This document shows positions 1 through 11,640 of a stretch of 64,000 nt of DNA, one piece after another (the first letter of the stretch is position 1; the number at the start of each line of letters is the position of its first letter). The stretch is taken from positions 39,007,787 to 39,071,786 of the forward strand of contig VZDJ01007747.1 in the NCBI GenBank assembly GCA_008694505.1, read 5' to 3'. Both the position numbers and the translations under genes were made by a program. Under the pieces are notes generated by a model that was given only the letters and a program-made list of their open reading frames with translations, did not search any database and had not been told where the DNA came from. The stretch is from Cyanoderma ruficeps (taxonomy: Eukaryota; Chordata; Aves; Passeriformes; Timaliidae).

Positions 1-3000
1 ATTTTTAAGATTCAAAAATGAAGGACATAAAGGTAGATAGAATTATTTCATTAGATCATAGTGCAAGAAATAAGCCTTCTCAGCAGCATTTCCCTGATGA
101 AAGAGTCTCTTTTGAATTGCTTCACAACATTAAAATGTCCTTTTGCTTCTAAGACTCTCCTGAATGGCGGCTGAAAATTGCCACAAGGAATCATAATACT
201 GGCACTTTCTTTAGTCTTGCTTGGGATTTCATATGCTCCAATAAGAATTTTCGTGACTTTTCAATACACAGAAATCCCATTTTTAGTGCATCTAATAATG
301 CACAAATGATTTGGAATCTTTTGGATCTAATAAATAAGAGGCAAGCAAAGAAGTGTTCTTTTTTTCCTAGATCTACTTCTGCACAAAGTACTGCATGAGG
401 TGGGTCATCACAAGGTCTTATCTATTTTGGAAGAATACCTTCTTCAAAAAGGATCCATCGCCCACAGTTTTATAGTACACATATGGTTCGCTCTAAATGG
501 ACAAGGCAGAACATCATTTATTTATAACAAGGTTTTTACTGCCCAAGCTTTGACATACTTTGAAATACAATGAAGCACATACTACTCAGAATGGTGCAAT
601 TTTCATCAAAGATATGGCATATTATTTCCCTCAATTCTCTGTTTAGGGCAAGAACATGACAGCAAAAGAGCTTTTTAAAAATCCTAATTTCCTATTAGAG
701 GGTGCTTGGAAAGTTCAAATCAAAACATTTGGCAGAAATTCGTTTGGCTTGGGCAGAAGACTCTCAGCTTTACCATCAATAATCTGCCTGGTTTGTGGCC
801 AGCTTGCCTGTCTGGCTTCCTCACATCTTGAGCACTCCAGCAGCCCAGGAAGCAGAAAGGCAGATGATACTGTGGGAATGCCAAAAACTGGGTTCTTGAA
901 TCTGAGAAGGCTCAGCATCTCTGCATCCTGAAGTCTGTGTAATCAGGTAGACAGTCTGTCCCCAAATCTGATTGTGAGTTTGTGTAGAGACTCTGGAAGA
1001 GTATTTAGGAATGGTAGAACCTGATTTTTCATTTTGTGGGGACTGTTTCTCACACTGGTGCTCCATGTTATGTTTGAAATGCAAACCCTTGGATTATGCT
1101 GAACGCATTACATATAAAAGGGGAAATACACTCTGTAGTGAAGAAAAGCAATTTTTATTTTTTTTTTACAGTGCAGGGATACCTGTAGATACAACTGTAG
1201 AATCTGGCTTTTAATGTGTGTGCAATAAATAGCTGGTGGGTTTGAAAGATGAACTTTGCCAGTGGCAATTACTGTGGATTCTTCCATGCCTGTCTGCTTG
1301 ATTGCATCCATTAGTGATAATTAAATGAAAGTTACTTGGTACTTGAAATAACGTCTTTTTGTAGAAATACATGTATTCCAGTGCTTTGTGTTCAATATCA
1401 CAGTGCATTACAGTAATTTTAAAGGGTTTGTCTTTAGAACTCATTTATAATTATACAGTATTGATAGAATGAAAGAATTTCTGCATCTGTTCTTATTTTT
1501 GGTACATGTACAATGTAGAGTTTTAAGCAATTTTTCTAATATTTTACCAGGTATAAAATATTTCAGCTGAAATTACCTTAAATTTAAGAACACTGAAACG
1601 ATCAGTCAAAAATAAAATAAAATAAAANNNNNNNNNNNNNNNNNAAAATAAAATAAAATAAAATAAAATAAAATAAAATTATATATATATATATAAATTA
1701 AACCTATTTATGTTGGTATTAAGATCACTTGCTACCTAAAGAGCAGTATCTTAGACTTTTTTTTTTTACATCTGCCAATACAGATTTTTGACTCACATAC
1801 AAATTACATTAAATTTCGCTTTATTCTGCTACAATTTTATGCTTACTGGGTACTGAGGCAGCTGCATAAAAATGTACACATGTTCAGAAGGGGACTGCTT
1901 TAACAGAAGAACAAAAGAATGAACTGGTCATCACAAGTCATTAGTGTCATTTTCTGTCCTCTAAGCTGCCGTTTTCTAACTTGAAAAACACTGGTGCGTA
2001 AACGAAAGATGCCTCTAGATAGCTTTCAATTTGCAAAAATCCCTGTTCCATAGATCATATGTCTGGCCAGCTTTGACATGTTTCTAGAGTCATAATTTCA
2101 TAGGTGAGTGGACTTGAAAAATGTCTTCAGTTCGATAGGGACAAATAAGCTTTTGTTCCACAGCAGGCATGCATGTCTTATCTTTGTTCCTATTCACAGC
2201 ACTTTCAATAAGCATATTTATTCTGGTCAGTATCAAGAAAATCTAATGTATGTTAAAACCTATGTTAAAATTTCAGCTCCTCTATAGTCTTTTAACTTTG
2301 CTGTCACCATTTTCTTTTATACATGATATTTTAGCATGCATATTTAGCTCTTACAAAGCATTTCAAGATGAGTATAATCAACAACTCTCCTAATTGCTGA
2401 CTATGGGTTTTGAGAGATAACTTGCAAAGATTGGGAGAACAGCATTTTACAGATGCCATTGCAGTATATGGCTGGCTGTAAAGGAACATTTTAAAATTAA
2501 TAATTTATGTGCCCCAGATATACTAGATTCCTGACTGAACAGAAATAATCATTATCTCCCCAAAGTCTCCAGTCTAAATCTTAGAAAATAAGCAAAAAAT
2601 TAAGAGTGGTAGAGACAGATCTATTTAAACACTGTGGGTCTGTTTTTTAGTGACTACACTCTAAAACGTATGTGAGATAAAGAAGATATAGTTGTGTATG
2701 TCTGATTGTTTATTCTGAGCCTTGAGAAAAGGGGAATTTTTCAAGGAAATTTGAGAAAGTAGTGGGAAAATCGGATATTATGTACATGGGACTAAAGGGA
2801 ACCTCTCCTGTGATTACATACCCCCATGCCATATGGTCTCTCTTATAATTTATCATCTTCATATGAAAAATTATTCCCACTAAGGACTGTTCCAGAATTT
2901 TGTCTCTCCAAAATCTAGAACTTTAAATTTCCAGCCTAAGTGTATTCAGCCACTGTACCTTTTTATTTTTGTGCCAAGATGTAATGTAGTTTAAATGCTT

Positions 3001-5501
3001 CCTTCTTCACTGTTTACAGTCTTAGCAGACCACTGAACAGGAATGGCAGTCCAGCTGCTTTTTCTTGATATTTACGAAGGAGTGGTTTCAAAAGGCTGAA
3101 ATGCAGGCACAACAACTTCAGATTGCTTGAAATCAACGGCTTTACTAAACTCTGGATAGAGAAGTCAGTTTGACATGAGAAAGAGAACAGGGAGCTGAAC
3201 TGGCAGAAAAAAAAGGAAGAAAATGAAACAAGCCCATGGAGAGGTTTTTAATGGTTGTCAAAGTGAATGAGGAACCATTGGGTTTGTTCAGTGATGTGGC
3301 CACTTTAATCTGTGCATTTTAAAATTAAGAGTATTTAAGAATACAGCAGAATTCTGATTGTGCCAGATGCTTTAGAGTGAAAAGTGTGTGAGCCAACAGA
3401 GAAAGCTGTTGCAGTCATTGCTGCCATCATGAATCCCCTTTTGGGGATAACAGTAAATCGGACAAAACTAGTCAAATTCAGAGGTCTAGAGAAGTTGGGG
3501 AAGGCAGGTTTAACTCAGTGCATAGGCAGGCTGCAACCTTCATCACATCACTCACATATTTCAGCCCAGGAAGTGATGCTACTGACTCATGCTCCATCTT
3601 TTACTGTTTGTTGGAACTCATTTTGTCAAGAAGACCTATTCCTCTCATTGCCCAAATGCTCTATTACTGTTTATTTATCTAACAACACAAAAAATGTCAA
3701 GCTGCACAGACTTGAGTGTGCCCTTCATAAGTGTCTGGTGGAACATCAGAGGTGAGTGATTCTGCATGAGACGTGCAGAATTCAGGTGTTATCCTCTCAA
3801 AAGTTTTGTGCAGTCATAGCTTGAAAAAAATGTTTACCCAAGACTGACTGGCAACACACTGAGCCTTCTGAAGACATCCCACATGGCTGGGATGCCCCAG
3901 CATCTGCTGCACTGCTGACCTCCTGGAGCTGACAGCTTGTTGAAATTCAGAGTGGGCTTCTCAAGTCAGAGGCAGTCCAACACTCCTCTATTAATAGCCA
4001 TGTTGACTTGGACTGGGTTACAAATTAGTAATTATTTAGGCCAGCACTTCTCCTTTCACAATCTGTGAATTGCAATGTTTCTTCCTGTGCTCCAGAAATG
4101 TTGCTCTGTCCCACACTGGACCATGAACTACCTCAAATCTAGCATGAACCAAGTCTACAGGTGTAACTGTACATAGATCTGTGTCAACAAATGTCTTTCG
4201 TTTCCTCAGCTTTGGCACTTGATCTGCTGATATTTTGAGTTACTGCATAATTTGGACTTAGTGAAAAGCTTATGACAGCTCATTAGCACAGAGATCTGAG
4301 TGAGCAAGCACGGTCTGAGCACTCTTCAGGCAGAAGCTGGTTATCCTCATCATCATTATCAGGCCAGCCTCAGTGTCAGTGACATGACACAAAACATTAC
4401 AGACTGCTCTTCATTGCTGGCATCATTAGAAAAGGTTTTGGCAGCCAGAGCAACAACATCCACAGCTTCTTAGAGTTCTTGTTGCTCCTTTGCCTCTAAC
4501 CTCAGCTGCCAAAGAACTGTGATGTGCAGTGAGGGATAACTTCAAAGGAAGCTGCTCAGTAATCATGTGGGTTTCACTCTAGCAGTTACCAGCTCCTATC
4601 ACAGACCCTGCTCTTTCTCAGGTCTATGAGGCACAAGACAACATTCATTATTCAGTCATCCATCCTGTCGGAGCAGTGCAGGTTCCAGGGCCACCTGGTA
4701 TTCCTGCTTTACTTTCACTAGCCAAAAATGTCTTCCTTTTTAAAAGCTGTTGATCCATTGAATCTCTCTTTAATTTTTATTAGAACACTATGTGTGGAAG
4801 CAACAATCTTTGTCGACCAAAACACTAATTAGCAGGACCAGTGATGACAAATCTGATCCCAAATGATTGATTTGGAATAATTATCGATGCATTTGCACAG
4901 TAATAGTGAGCATAGTGTTATGGCATGATGAGTTGTTAAGTTACATGAATTATACTGAAGTTTAATTGTTTAGAATCCTTACAGCTCCACTATCCCACAG
5001 GGATGATTTTTTAAAACATGGCTCTGATGTTTTCACTTTGAAGGATAAAATATTTTTAAAAGTTCAGATTCTTGTGGGCTTTTTTTCCCAGCTTCTTCTT
5101 TTAAGTGAGTTTTATGCTCGCACAAGAAACTTAGAATATGTAAACTGTCATCAGACAGATAGATATGAGTAGTGAAGTTGAAAACTGAGCACTCACACAT
5201 GCTCTATATACCTTTATATGAAACGTAGTAGTGCTGTACTTCTTTATATATGGGATATGTAAATTAAATAATTCTGGAAATTTTACCCTAAAATTCAATT
5301 TTAAAGAAGAAATTAAACTGTTCACAAGAGATAAAATATCCCTTTAAAATAATCTGAAAAAGTTGTAAATGGTAATTTTTTAATGTAGAAATGCAGGTAT
5401 TATATAGCAGAATATAAAAAATGAATTTTTAATATATATGTATATATATAATGATTCTAACATGGAAAACAAAGCTGTAGGTTTTCAAATTTACTTTACA
5501 G
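1..5501 (+). other. POLN: POLN intron (partial), no exon recognised
   Basis: AT-rich DNA that should be intronic to POLN, because the exon at 5502 needs an upstream coding exon ending in phase 1. I searched by eye for the expected preceding segments (the QIHDELL motif C region, the motif B region) and saw neither. The intron therefore appears longer than 5.5 kb. It contains an (AAAAT)n microsatellite with an assembly gap. The ORFs in it (for example 3384-3755) have no recognisable family features. Confidence 0.7.
1611..1676. repeat. (AAAAT)n microsatellite interrupted by an assembly gap
   Basis: Repeats of 'aaaat' lie on both sides of a 17-base run of N (1628-1644), followed by an AT dinucleotide run to about 1695. 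The assembled repeat length is unreliable. It lies inside a POLN intron. Confidence 0.9.
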
Positions 5502-5563
5502 CACTGGTAAAAAGAACAATGGAGTCCCTGCAGCAAACCACAGCCTTGGAAGTGCCACTGAAG
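5502..5563 (+). CDS. POLN: POLN penultimate coding exon (62 bp)
   Basis: The exon is flanked by an acceptor (pyrimidine-rich stretch ending tttactttacag at 5501) and the donor GTAGGG at 5564. The first two bases (CA) complete a codon begun in the previous exon, probably GCA for Ala. The following 20 codons read LVKRTMESLQQTTALEVPLK and end exactly on a codon boundary. This is the helix-rich segment just after polymerase motif C in family A enzymes. It is too short to appear in an ATG-to-stop ORF search. The identification rests on the match to POLN and on the continuity with the exon at 8423. Confidence 0.9.
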
Positions 5564-8491
5564 GTAGGGACAATTTTGAATTTCCACTTCTTTCTCAGGC
5601 ATATTTAGCTTTGTACATCATCATCATCATATTAGGAATCTAGAAACAACTATTTTGCTTTTCACTTCAATTGTTTCATTTTCATATTTGCGGTAATTGC
5701 TTTTTCAAATTACTATAAAAGCTCCAAAGGAAAATAACTGAAAGAAACTATACTCCCTTTTGGAAAGTGAGATTGTTGTAGCAATGCATATGGTAATTTT
5801 AAAATCTATTTCATTCATTGCCATGAAACTTCTGTTGGGTTGTGGTAGAGTGAGAAATATGTCCCTTTAATAGGCTTTCTAGATGTGCCAGGCATTCATT
5901 ACTGCTGAAAAAATATCGCAAAAGATCTTTCTTCAGTAATTTTCACTTAGAAAATGGGTCTATTTAGCATATCTGTGTGGATGCCTAACACACAAAGCAG
6001 ACAAAATCGCTGGGCATTGCTAGAGGTAATCATCTACCAGACCAACATCTGTAAAAAGTGAGCAGATAACTACACAGCTATCTATGTATTGGACCTAATT
6101 GTAATTATGTTATAAAAGAATTATGTTTTCCTCTCTACAAAACTAGTATCCATCATTGCAGCTTACTGCGCAGCTTTTGTTGTTTGTTAAAAGACTAAAG
6201 CTCCTGGGAATCCCTAAACTTCAGTGAGCAACAGCCCAAGTGTTTCCAGTTTCCTGACAAATGGAGTACTTGGTGTTGCCAGGTCACTCACTCAGCAGTA
6301 ACACCCAACAAGATTCAGGGACAGAAACAGCTTTATTCTAATTATTTCAGAAATGGTTGCAACATACAGACTTGCACTAAGGGAAACAGTTGAAAAACAA
6401 AGCTACGTGATAATTTGTCTTGTATTTCTTCCTTCAGATCTTCTATATCTATTGCAGCATTCCAGCCACCTTGTGAGGCTTTCTCTGGAGATGTTGCAGT
6501 TACAAGACCCTTTGTGGGTCCTTAGGGAGCCCATCCTTCCCACAAAAATTGAGAAAGGATAATGAAGGGTATCCAAAATCTAAATCACTCTTTCTGCTTC
6601 CCATACTGATTTCCCCCCTCACTGTTCACTTAACCCTTGTAAGATTTTACCTTCCTGTTTACCATGTATGGTCGAGTGAGACCTTTTGGCCACACTGGGA
6701 TTATAAATTTCTTGCACTAATACTCCTGAGCTTTGCAAACTGCATTTCTGTAGGTTGCTTACATTGTACACCTGTGTTTGCCCTTCTTCTTTTGTTACAA
6801 ATTCCTTGGGGGAGGGGAAAAAAAAGCCAGAGTGGTTTTCAAGGTATATTACATTATTTTCTTTTTAAATTACTCTATTAGATACCTGGAATTCATGCTG
6901 TTATGAGGTTCTTAAAAATAATCAAATATGGTAATGTTGGTGGCATATAAAGTGAATAGCAACACTATAGTCCTTTATGGCTAGTTTTAGGAGACTTTTT
7001 GGTGCCTTTTTCAGAGGTAACAACATTCATACTTTGTCTGAGGCAGTCATGGTCATGAAATAAATATGAGTACTGTACTAGGTTTCTAAGAAAGACAAAT
7101 GTTTACATGGTTACTGAGAGTGTTCATAGTTACAGGGGTATAATATCATTTTAGTGTTACATTTTTCAGACTAACCATGAAGTGGCAGAAGGTTTCAATG
7201 TCCTGTGGACAAATGGGACATATCTTGTTATTCACATCTGTCTGAGGTGTTTTACTGTCACTCACTGACAAATCCACCCCAATGTATTAAACAGCTGGAT
7301 TCAATGTGCCATTCCCATGAGAACAGTAATTCTCCATTAAACATCAACTACGCCTTAATAGGTGAAAAGAAACACATTCTTGGACAATAAGTAGTTCTCT
7401 GGGGCTTTCAAAGATTAGGACTTTAGTCGGCAGTAGAAGTATTGGGAGATACACATTTCATTACCCTTTCCCTAAGCAAATTACTGCAGGAGTCCTGACA
7501 TACTTTTGCTCGTGCAGCACGTTAGACTACATCCATCATGAAGATACTTCACCTTCCTCTGAAGCTTCAAAAAGAGATCAATGACAGAGGCCAGATAGAA
7601 AACATAAAGTTTGATCTCAGAGAAGAAATTGAGAGTGATCTTTAAAAAAAAGTCTTTTTTTGTTCATGTTGTTTACCCTTCTATACAGTAGGAAAATGTC
7701 TTTTAGGATTAGAGATGTTGAAGATGAAAAGATTTTTGTGAAATGCTCCTGCTCTCCTTCAGCAGACTCACTTCAGCTAAATATGTCTTATGTGCTTGGT
7801 TAATATGAATATTATTTTTTAATATGGAGACAAAATGTCACTAAAGTAGAGCACACATATAGTCTTAATGGGGAGAGATCTCTTTTTCTTCTTTGAGGTA
7901 AAGGATGCTTTATCTTTGAAGTAGCTTTTTTTTTTCCCCAAAAAATATAGTCCATGCTAATGAGACAGCTTTCATGTCAACAAATCTACTGTGTGCAAGA
8001 ACACCAGGAACTGCAAAACAAACTGAAATTAAACCAAAACAAAATAAAAATACCCCAGAATTTGAAAATGGGGGGTAAAAAACCCCTAATATCTTTATGC
8101 ATTGCTGACAAAGTTGCTGATGATAAATATTGAAATGATCATTTGTAGCTCTTTTAAAAGCATAAGATTAATTTTGCTTTAGTGTATTCTTTGCAATTCA
8201 GTAACATGTATTTGCAATTTGAAAACTAAGGGTTAGTTTAAATTGTTAAGGTATTTTTATCAGAATTGTAGCAATAATTGAATATTAATAGAAATTAAGA
8301 ACATTTCATATTGGATAGGCAGGTAATCTAGATCAGTATCAACATCCAAAGGGAAAAGCAAAAATAGTAATCTTGCTGTATGTGATGTGTTTATTTGTTT
8401 AATTTTTTTTTTTTCCTGACAGGTTCCCTTGAAAGTGATTCTCACCACTGGGAAATCATGGGGGTGTATGACAGAATTGCAGGAGATGTAA
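5502..8491 (+). CDS. POLN: DNA polymerase nu, C-terminal end (last two coding exons; gene continues to the left)
   Basis: POLN is an A-family (Pol I-like) DNA polymerase of the nucleus, linked to translesion synthesis and crosslink repair. Only the last two coding exons are visible: 5502-5563 and 8423-8491, joined in phase 0. The joined product reads LVKRTMESLQQTTALEVPLK and then VPLKVILTTGKSWG, ending in LQEM and a TAA stop. This aligns without gaps to the human POLN end as I remember it (LVRRTMESLEQVQALELQLQ, VPLKVSLSAGRSWG). The VPL-V-(x)n-G-x-W ending is also shared with bacterial Pol I. Both splice acceptors have pyrimidine tracts and AG, and the internal donor is GTAGGG. The catalytic palm motifs, including the HDE of motif C, are not visible and must be encoded left of the window or in an exon I could not find. 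The bird protein stops soon after the core, whereas human POLN carries a further tail. Confidence 0.9.
5564..8422 (+). other. POLN: Last intron of POLN
   Basis: A 2,859-bp intron between the last two POLN coding exons. It starts GTAGGG and ends with a T-rich tract and CAG, and it is phase 0. It is AT-rich, with a (CAT)5-like run near 5617-5631 and no recognised exon or mobile element. Confidence 0.85.
8423..8491 (+). CDS. POLN: POLN terminal coding exon (69 bp, with stop)
   Basis: A long T tract and cctgacag precede the exon at 8423. In phase 0 it encodes VPLKVILTTGKSWGCMTELQEM followed by TAA at 8489-8491 (22 residues). The VPLKV and G-K-S-W-G positions match the conserved C-terminus of POLN, where the final strand packs on the palm. 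Human POLN, as I remember it, runs on for several dozen residues after the equivalent LQE; here a stop follows one residue later. A second frame also stays open through this exon to a TGA at 8554-8556, but it shows no family match. Confidence 0.9.
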   Translation, partial: VPLKVILTTGKSWGCMTELQEM

Positions 8492-9505
8492 AGCAGTCAT
8501 TGGGGATGTTATTCAGTACCCAAACACCTCATTGGCCTGTGCTGATTCCTCGCTGAATCACTAGGCAACAGCGCTGCTGGATCTTTCATAAGCACCTAAT
8601 ACTCTGCATGTGAATTTTTTTACTTCATTTTGTCTGTAGCCCTAGGCAACAGCAGTGAGATAAAACTGGTTTTTACCAGTTCATTGTGTTTCCTTTAGCC
8701 AAGGTATCCAGCAGGGAGCTGCTTTTGTTCACAGCTAAATTACTACATGTAAGAAATGAAACAAGACAGTATTAACCCTTTGGGAGCATCACAAATATAT
8801 TTGAGTTACACGGATGTTTAGACTTTAATGTTAAAGGTTTTGTGAAGTGCTTGTGTAAAAATACTTATAAGCTGGCAGTATTTCTACTGTGTCAGATGCT
8901 TAACTGTTGTGTTCAGCTTATTTTGTATTTTGTGAGTAGAATGCAGCTGCTTGGTGTTCATCACATATTACATGTCCCATTCCTCAGACTTAGAAAAAGA
9001 GTTAATGAACTTAATTTTTATCTAGAATTTTGAAGCAAAACAGGTAAACAAAACTAGAAGCCTAGATGTATTAAAAATAAGGAGATTTTGTCCATTCAGT
9101 TAATTTCAAACTGAGTTCACACAGTGGCCTTAGCCTACTTAGACAAATTATTACAGTTTTCCCTAATCTATTATTTTTATTACTGATATAATGATAAATA
9201 TTGTTTAGATAAATTTTAGGATTCAGTCTTGTTCTTTTTAGGATTCAGGCTTTAACTTCAATGTTTGGATTTTTTATTAATAATGTGTTTTTCTGTAGAG
9301 TTTATTCTTCAATGAGATTTGTTTCATAACATTACTGTTTTACAAATTCTGTCTCTCTGCTCATGGAAGATGAAATTGTCCTTGAAGTCTACTAATTATT
9401 CAGAAGTTGAAGTCAAGCACAAAACTTTTAAGGGTTGTTCAGTATGTTTCAGCATTAGACATCAAATTATCACAGTAATAAAATTTAAATTTTAGAACTG
9501 TATGA
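8492..9505 (+). other. POLN: Probable POLN 3' UTR
   Basis: AT-rich sequence after the POLN stop. The first canonical AATAAA on the + strand that I can find is at 9477-9482, followed by T/G-rich sequence, so cleavage near 9.5 kb is plausible. An earlier ATTAAA at 9070-9075 is an alternative. The exact end is inference. Confidence 0.4.
9477..9482 (+). terminator. Candidate POLN polyadenylation signal AATAAA
   Basis: A canonical hexamer about 985 bp after the POLN stop codon, followed within 60 bp by T-rich and GT-containing sequence. This is a motif match only; such hexamers are common in AT-rich DNA. Confidence 0.35.
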
Positions 9506-11519
9506 TTGTAAGGACTTTGCAGAGTTTTTAATTTGTATAATTAAATAATTTTACTTTGCACTTAAAGCCATTAAACTATTAAACATTGTTTTCTTATTTT
9601 TCTTATTAATCATACATAACCTATCAGCTGACTTGAGTCAGTAGTTTCTAAAAATTGATTCTTATAAAACTGGCATTGATCATGTAAGCAAAGACAGAAC
9701 CTTCTGCATATTAATTGGGGTCAGCTTTTTGGCAGGGGATCCAGCCTGCATGGCTGTGACACCGTGCCAGGTCCTGTGAGCAGGGGCCCTGATCCCACCC
9801 CTCCAGCAGAGAGGAGGCTGCACAAGTTTTCTTGTGCTTTTTGCTATTTCAAGCCCTCTGTGTTTGAAGAGGCATTGAATAAGTGAAATGTTCTACTGTC
9901 TCATCTCTTTCACCAGTTCTGCTCGTTTTGGGAGGCCTCTACTAACTAAGTCCTGTTTCTCTAAGGCTGCATTGCTAACCTTCCTACTATATGAGGAAAT
10001 AATCATTTTTTGGCCTTCTTAGCTGATTTTCACCTTGTGTATTTTTCTTAGGATGTATACTTTAGTGTGAGGCCAAAAGGGAAACTGGCATAATTTTGGA
10101 GGATTGTTGCTGACCAAGTCTTGAGACTTGAAGTTCATGTCCCCCCAGCTTGCAGAATACATACCATGAACTTGGGATATTATTCCAGTGCTCCAGATTC
10201 TCCAGTAAAGAAACTGAAAAGTTTTCTCCACTTGAGAAAGAACAGTGTTTGCAATTCATTTCCCAATGACATGTCCCAACATTCATGTCCCAATTTCCAG
10301 AGGACAAGGCATCAGTATTACCACGCTTGTATGCCGATCTATGTATAATCATAAAATCTGGGCAGTGCGGTTTTTCCAATCCTTAGTCAAGGTCTGAATC
10401 TAAAGAGCCATTATAGGAAGCAAGGCCAGTCCTGACCACAGATTTCCTCCCAAATAAATATAGGTAAAAATATTCAGTGTTTGATGACTGCCTCGAATTC
10501 CTTTGGGTGGCACAATAATTTCACACCACAGAACTCAAGACTCTTATTAAAATAAATAACCACCTTGTCAGGTTATTTTGGTTCTGCATGAAAGGGTCTT
10601 TAAAACACGGTTAGGCTTGAGCAGGAACAATCATAAGAGCACTTTTCCATGCTTAAAGCTCTCAATTTGATCTCTAAAATGATTCCCTTTTCCTCACAAT
10701 CTGCAAAGAGGTACTGGGAGAGCAAGAAATAAAAACTTCTGTTTGAATTGCAAAACCCTACAAAAGTACTGATCAGTAAGCATGGGAAATCACAGAATAG
10801 ATGGGCAGAGGGAAAGAGCTGGTTTACTTAGTTTCAGATAACCTTTGTGAGCAGGAGTTTCATTAATTGATTCTCTGAACACAGTAATAACACCCTTTTG
10901 AACTGATTTGTGTCTGGGTTTAATTTCAGGTGTGTCTTTGATGGCCTGAGTCTTCCTTTAGATCATTTGTAAATATCTTTGTTTGCCATGTGAAGTAGTG
11001 GGGAAAGAGAACTATTTAAAAATACTTTAACTTAGTGTCTGTAGGAGATGGAACAGCTCAGCTGTTCGCTGGTGTTTGCGCGGGATGGCACGGCCAATAC
11101 TTCCCTGTTCACAAATCTTCTAATGTCCACCTGCAACTGTGGGACAGCAGGACTGATCTTCAGTGCTGGTCCAACTTGATAATAACCACAGCTCAAACAC
11201 TGGCCTCAGATTTTATGTGAGCACAATATTTTAAACATGGAGGGAGAAAAAAGGTGTGAGTTTTTGAAAAGTAAGAGGAGATTAAGAGATTGAATCTACT
11301 AGATCATCCAGGACATAGTTTTGTTCATGGTAATGATTAAGAAAAAACCCTTAAAAATAAACTAATTTAATTTTTTGGGAGTCAACAAAGCCTGTTTCTC
11401 TCATTTCTTGTTTAATCTGATTTAAAAAGGAGGCCAAAGAACAGGTTCAAGGCTGCATGATAGTTTCTTGATATATTTCTTCAGTGGCCTGAAACATCTT
11501 TTCTTGCTTCACCATTAGA

Positions 11520-11640
11520 AGACCAGACTGGACACATTCCTGAGTAACCTCTTTTTGACCTCATAGCTCACCTTACTTTGAGCAGGTGGTTGGACTGGAG
11601 ACCTCCCAAGGTGCCATCCAACCTGAATTTTGGTCCTATG
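11520..11640 (+). mobile_element. CR1 LINE 3'-end fragment, diverged
   Basis: The stretch includes 'ggttggactggagacctcccaag' and 'gccatccaacctgaatt', diverged forms of the CR1 3' UTR (ggttggactggatgacctcc...ccttccaaccc). Its end resembles the CR1 tail. It is 5'-truncated, non-coding and oriented on the + strand. Confidence 0.65.

Noticed and set aside
4926..4950. A plus-strand frame reading H-D-E-L-L, resembling polymerase motif C of POLN.
   Set aside because: The residues before it (V-L-W) and after it (S-Y-M-N) do not match POLN, there is no phase-1 donor, and a stop follows soon. Likely coincidence.
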